A DNA stretch of 64,000 nt from Phoronis australis (lineage: Eukaryota; Phoronida; Phoronidae). Positions 60,114 through 64,000 of this stretch are shown piece after piece. The translations under genes and the position numbers were made by a program. Location: NCBI GenBank assembly GCA_002633005.1, contig NMRA01000707.1, forward strand, positions 84,478 through 148,477, given 5' to 3'. How positions within the stretch are numbered: position 1 is the first letter of the stretch; every line of letters starts with the position of its first letter. A model generated the notes under the pieces. The model searched no databases and had not been told where the DNA came from. It saw nothing but the letters and a program-made list of their open reading frames with translations.

Positions 60114-62245
60114 CCAACGTGGTCCTTCGTGTGTTGTTGGAAAGCAGCCTTATACTTGGCAGTGGTGTGAACTTCTAAAGTGAACGCTTTTGGAGGGAAT
60201 TGTGGTGGCAAAAAGGACCCTTTCGAAGGATATTTTGTCAGAAAAGGACCACGTAATAGTGGAATTGGTCGTGAAAATTGCACAGTTCTAACTGGCACGC
60301 TCCGTTATGCCTTTTCATGGGAGTATCCGCGATCAAAGTACCCACGCGCTGAGTCAGCGGCACGTCTCTGCATGGGGGCTGGCGGCGGTCGGGTACTGCA
60401 TGTACACCTACATGTACCATGCAAGTTAGTCGGCAACTTGGAGATCGCAACTCCAACTGCCAAATAGTCGAGATACTTTAATTTTTGACGCAAGCTACAT
60501 GTAATCCTTGACAACCGCTCTTGAGACCAACCTGCCTGACCCAAATCACAACGCTGTAGGCCTATCTCGTTGCATTAATTATATCCGTTAACAACACCAT
60601 CCTGTTGTCATAGTCACCTAAAACCTTTCACTTTACCGCTGAGAGCGCTTTTCCTCATAGTAAAGGTTAATTATGTTAATTCCGGTATTGAGATGCCACT
60701 GAAGTAGCGGCTTACGTAGACGGATATCAGAAAAACAAACCCTCATGAATTCGCGGAGATGCCCACTCGGACGATATAACCAAGATTGAGTAACCATGAC
60801 AACAGCGCGAAGAAGTAACGCTAGAGAAGTCGAAGAAAAGTTCAAGACCTTTTGAATCTTGAGTTATAAATACATGCGTGTGCATGTATTCGACCCTTAA
60901 AATCGACGTTGAAATTAACCTTCTCTACACGTGCCTGAAGAGTTATTTTTTACATTCCTTAAATAACAAAGAACAAAAATGAGCAGTTCATGACTGAACT
61001 GGGGAAATTTAAAGTTAACTAATCATTACTTGTGTTCACTATGACCAGCTAGCGTTAAGGCGCCCAAGTGGCGACATATAAAGCTTACAATTATCGGCGA
61101 AAGCAGTCCCAATCCTCCAGTGAATTGGTTTGTAATTGCTTGAAACGGATGCCAACTGTATAAAATTATTTTTAGATTAACCAGACCCAAAGTTATAATA
61201 TTTTGAAACATGATACACGCTGTCTTATCAGCTAAAAAGCAGAGAGTAAGCCGCTGCTGGTCGGCAAGCCAGTAGACCTAAACACAGTGCCTCGAGCATG
61301 TTCAACTCGACGTTTCGGTTTCTGACATATTTTATGGATTATGGTGAATTTTATTGCACAGTTTAACACGAGCGTCATTCCCTTTTCGAACCCTTTGTTT
61401 TTCTATGTGCCTGTTATAACGTTCCTGGACCGTGTAGAAAGCGTCACAGGAAGGTAAATATAGTGATATTTGCCTGACGTCTGTGACTTCGCAAGTTTTA
61501 AAAAGTAGGCCTGCGTGGAACTTTAAGGGACTTGCTCGGTTTTACTGAGAATGAAAAAACGGGGCACGTGAAGGAATACGTTCTCGATGGGTTAACTTTT
61601 TGAAGTTATTAACTCGGCCGGAGCTGTAAAACAACATGTTTTTCGTATATTTAATTTAAATCGTCATCCCTCACCATTGGCTGCCGGTCATTCACATAAG
61701 TCAAAGTCGGCGTCTTTCCTAATTCAACACACTTAGGTTGCATACAGTAGGACCGTATCGACATGTTTTTGTGTTTAGCCAAACATCAACAAAGTTTATA
61801 TTTTAACTCAGTAAAAGAGCACACTTTCTGAAAATGAAATCCTGTAGAAATTGAGTTTTGGCTTACCAACACTCTATCTTCAACTACATGCGACCATGTC
61901 TTTTTGTTAAAACTTAACAAAAATGTACACCGATAACAAAAAACGGTATCAACAAATTGACCGAATTTCATAAAAATGTTCGGGATGAAATTTCAAAAAT
62001 GCTGTTCGAGTTATCTAAGTTATTATTGCTTTTTCGTTTCATCACGTTTGATTTCCGATATTTGAGAATCGTAAAAGCCAAAGTGGAAAAGCGAAGCATT
62101 TTAAAAACAATTCCCTACTGTGTAATGGAGAACGGGCTCCTGGGCATGTGTCGCGTTTGATGGGTTCAGGATGGTAACTTCTGTGTTAACTTACACACGG
62201 ATATTTTCGTAGCCTGAAATTACCTCTCTGAAATGAACGTTATCT
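60114..62245. other. gene-poor stretch
   Basis: No exon recognised on either strand. Confidence 0.35.
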
Positions 62246-62343
62246 GCGCATGTGCAAATTTCAGTCATTTTTATGTTAAGTCATGTGACTGAAACTGTAG
62301 AATCTTATGATTGGCCGTGTGACTGAAGCTCGCACATGCGTAG
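62246..62343. repeat. small inverted-repeat element
   Basis: ctgcgcatgtgc-aatttcagtca on the left and tgactgaagctcgcacatgcgtag on the right form an imperfect hairpin with a second copy of gtgactgaa inside. Confidence 0.6.
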
Positions 62344-64000
62344 AAAACGTGTGCCTCATACAGGAGGCCGTAGTCATAGGGGTAGCGGAACAGGAATAGG
62401 ATGAAGAATAGAGGGAAAAAGAAAAGGATGAATTTTGAAGATAAGATCCAAATTACAGATTGGAAATCATAAACACAGGCATTTAAATGTAATATTGAAT
62501 TGCATTCGGGGGTCACAGTCTGTCTCTTTGCTAAGAATGGATGCTTGCTTTCTGAAGAAGTCGTGTAGCTGCGATCGGTTGTTTGATTGGCAAATTTGCT
62601 TTTGCTACATGTAATACTGTAGACAGTGGCCGCACAAAGATAATATTCAAATCACCGTGTCAATCATGTGGTTCAGTTTATCTGTCAAAACGCCACAGAA
62701 CAGACGACATCTTTAAAGCGTCAGTTGAAATTAAGCGAAATGTCGGACACATATGTATATGTATTTCGTTCGAGTTAATTTTTTTTGCAAAGTAATACCT
62801 GAGTAACCCGCAATTGAAGGATCACCCTAAAGTTTTTCAAAAGTGTTGAGAACACTGGACTTAACCCTTCTCCCAAGAGAACATCGGGTGAATTTCCAAA
62901 GGCGTTCTTAGGCTATCTTAACGTATGATCCAGCTGACAATCCTTCCCCATAGCATACGTGTACGTTTCGAAAGCTTTAGCAAATGCGAACAACTATGCT
63001 TCTGGTCAACCCTAGTTCATGGGAAAGTATGAAAGCCCAGTTTTAAACCAGATGAACATACATGTATACACGTATGGGGCCATAATTTAATGTCTACAAT
63101 GACAGCCGTGGCAAATAATTTTGCTTCTTGTTTAGCTTTAGACAGGCAAACTAACATGAGTGCAAAATCGTTATTATCTTTTAAACAGATGTTTGCAGTA
63201 TTTTGCCTTATGTAACTGATTTTGTTTCAGTACAGTATTACACCAAAAGTCGGAAACGACTCGATGGTTTGAATGCGCACACATTGTAATTGAGCTCATT
63301 AATATTCATGAAGATGCATATTAGGATCATTTATGACTCATTTCTGAGCATTGAAAAACAATTGCCTTGAAAGTTACGATTTTCATGAGTTTACAAGACG
63401 GCCAAACATTTTTTCCTAATGAAAACATGCAAGGAACATTGGTGATTTTGTTAGTCGGAAGACATGATCATTTTTATGATCGGAGATGATTGTTACTTAA
63501 TATCGTTTGCTTTAAAACAATCAAAACACAGTTGTGTTATCTAGTATCACGAGAAATGTCCTCCACTAACACTGAGTCACATCAAAAAGGGTTACTTAAC
63601 TAAGCATCAAACAGCACATACCAACGAGGTGCAAATTGAAGTCATTCGCTATACTTGGCACAGGTTAAGAAAACAGATTTAATAGTAAAATTGAAATAAA
63701 TCAAAATCGTGTACGGGTAATCGTTCGGTTCCAATTAAAAGTTCAAAAACCCTATTTAAGTAAACAGCGAACATTTTGAAGTTTCATTTTCAGCACAAAG
63801 TTGTGTTCAGCACTGGTGCACGTAGCGTCGTGCTTCAGACTCATATTCACACTAACTGTCGGCCAGTTACTTAGCGTAGTATAATCCAATCCACATGACA
63901 TTTTTATTTTATTCAGTTATCGTACAAGTGTACTGTGCAAGGTAATTAGTGAACCAGCCATTGACAGGGTGTAGTTAAACTCTCTACGAAACTAAGGGCA
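62344..64000. other. gene-poor window end
   Basis: The open frame at 62583-62795 (plus) has several Cys and Lys residues but no motif. Nothing else seen. Confidence 0.35.

Noticed and set aside
1-64000. CRISPR arrays, operons, ribosome binding sites, rRNA, intact tRNA genes
   Set aside because: The window is eukaryotic. The regular repeats seen are tandem satellites or transposons, and no complete tRNA cloverleaf was found.

Overview
This is animal nuclear DNA, not bacterial. Coding sequence is split into short exons with GT/AG borders. There are signal-peptide exons, a TATA box, AATAAA signals, many small inverted-repeat elements, microsatellites and one 470-base assembly gap (32037-32506). 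Gene content and texture (AKAP7 with its phosphoesterase domain, a pyrokinin/CAPA/neuromedin-U type receptor, frequent acatgta words) suggest a marine invertebrate such as a brachiopod, mollusc or cephalochordate. I cannot fix the phylum from sequence alone.

Region 1 (about 1.5-19 kb, minus strand) holds two tandem paralogous genes, here called A (1591-5884) and B (9869-18929). Each codes for a secreted precursor: signal peptide, short N-terminal domain, an exon ending in an R-x-R-R furin-type site, then four one-exon modules with the spacing C-x(12-23)-C-x(11-12)-C-x8-CC-x6-C. The last five exons have identical lengths in the two genes (87, 168, 135, 138, 194 nt). The internal ones are all phase 1-1, and the reading frame closes over the whole model (337 and 298 aa). 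I do not recognise the family. This is the most promising undescribed system in the window.

Region 2 (about 23.8-34.2 kb, plus strand) is an AKAP7/AKAP18-like gene with an intact two-histidine (2H) phosphoesterase domain over five exons and a tentative long 5' coding exon. As read, it stops before the C-terminal PKA-binding helix of the vertebrate protein. Its last intron carries a higher-order tandem repeat: three ~150-bp monomers per ~450-bp unit, each with a motif very like the CTCF binding site, all in one orientation. A second array of the family, inverted, lies at 48.3-49.5 kb.

Region 3 (34.9-45.1 kb) is dominated by mobile elements nested in one another: a Harbinger-like element with TTA target duplications, a four-copy family R inside it, and a palindrome inside that. 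An element with 72-bp inverted ends carrying a CRE follows. The last exon of a class A peptide GPCR lies at 42059-42606 on the minus strand.

Region 4 (45-64 kb) is gene-poor. It has a TA microsatellite, the second CTCF-like array, an unassigned 127-codon reading frame (50269-50652), a candidate amidated-peptide precursor (54013-54183) and more copies of the short inverted-repeat family seen at 21.8 kb. Exon coordinates were worked out by hand from splice signals and frame. Family names come from recognised motifs, not from any search.
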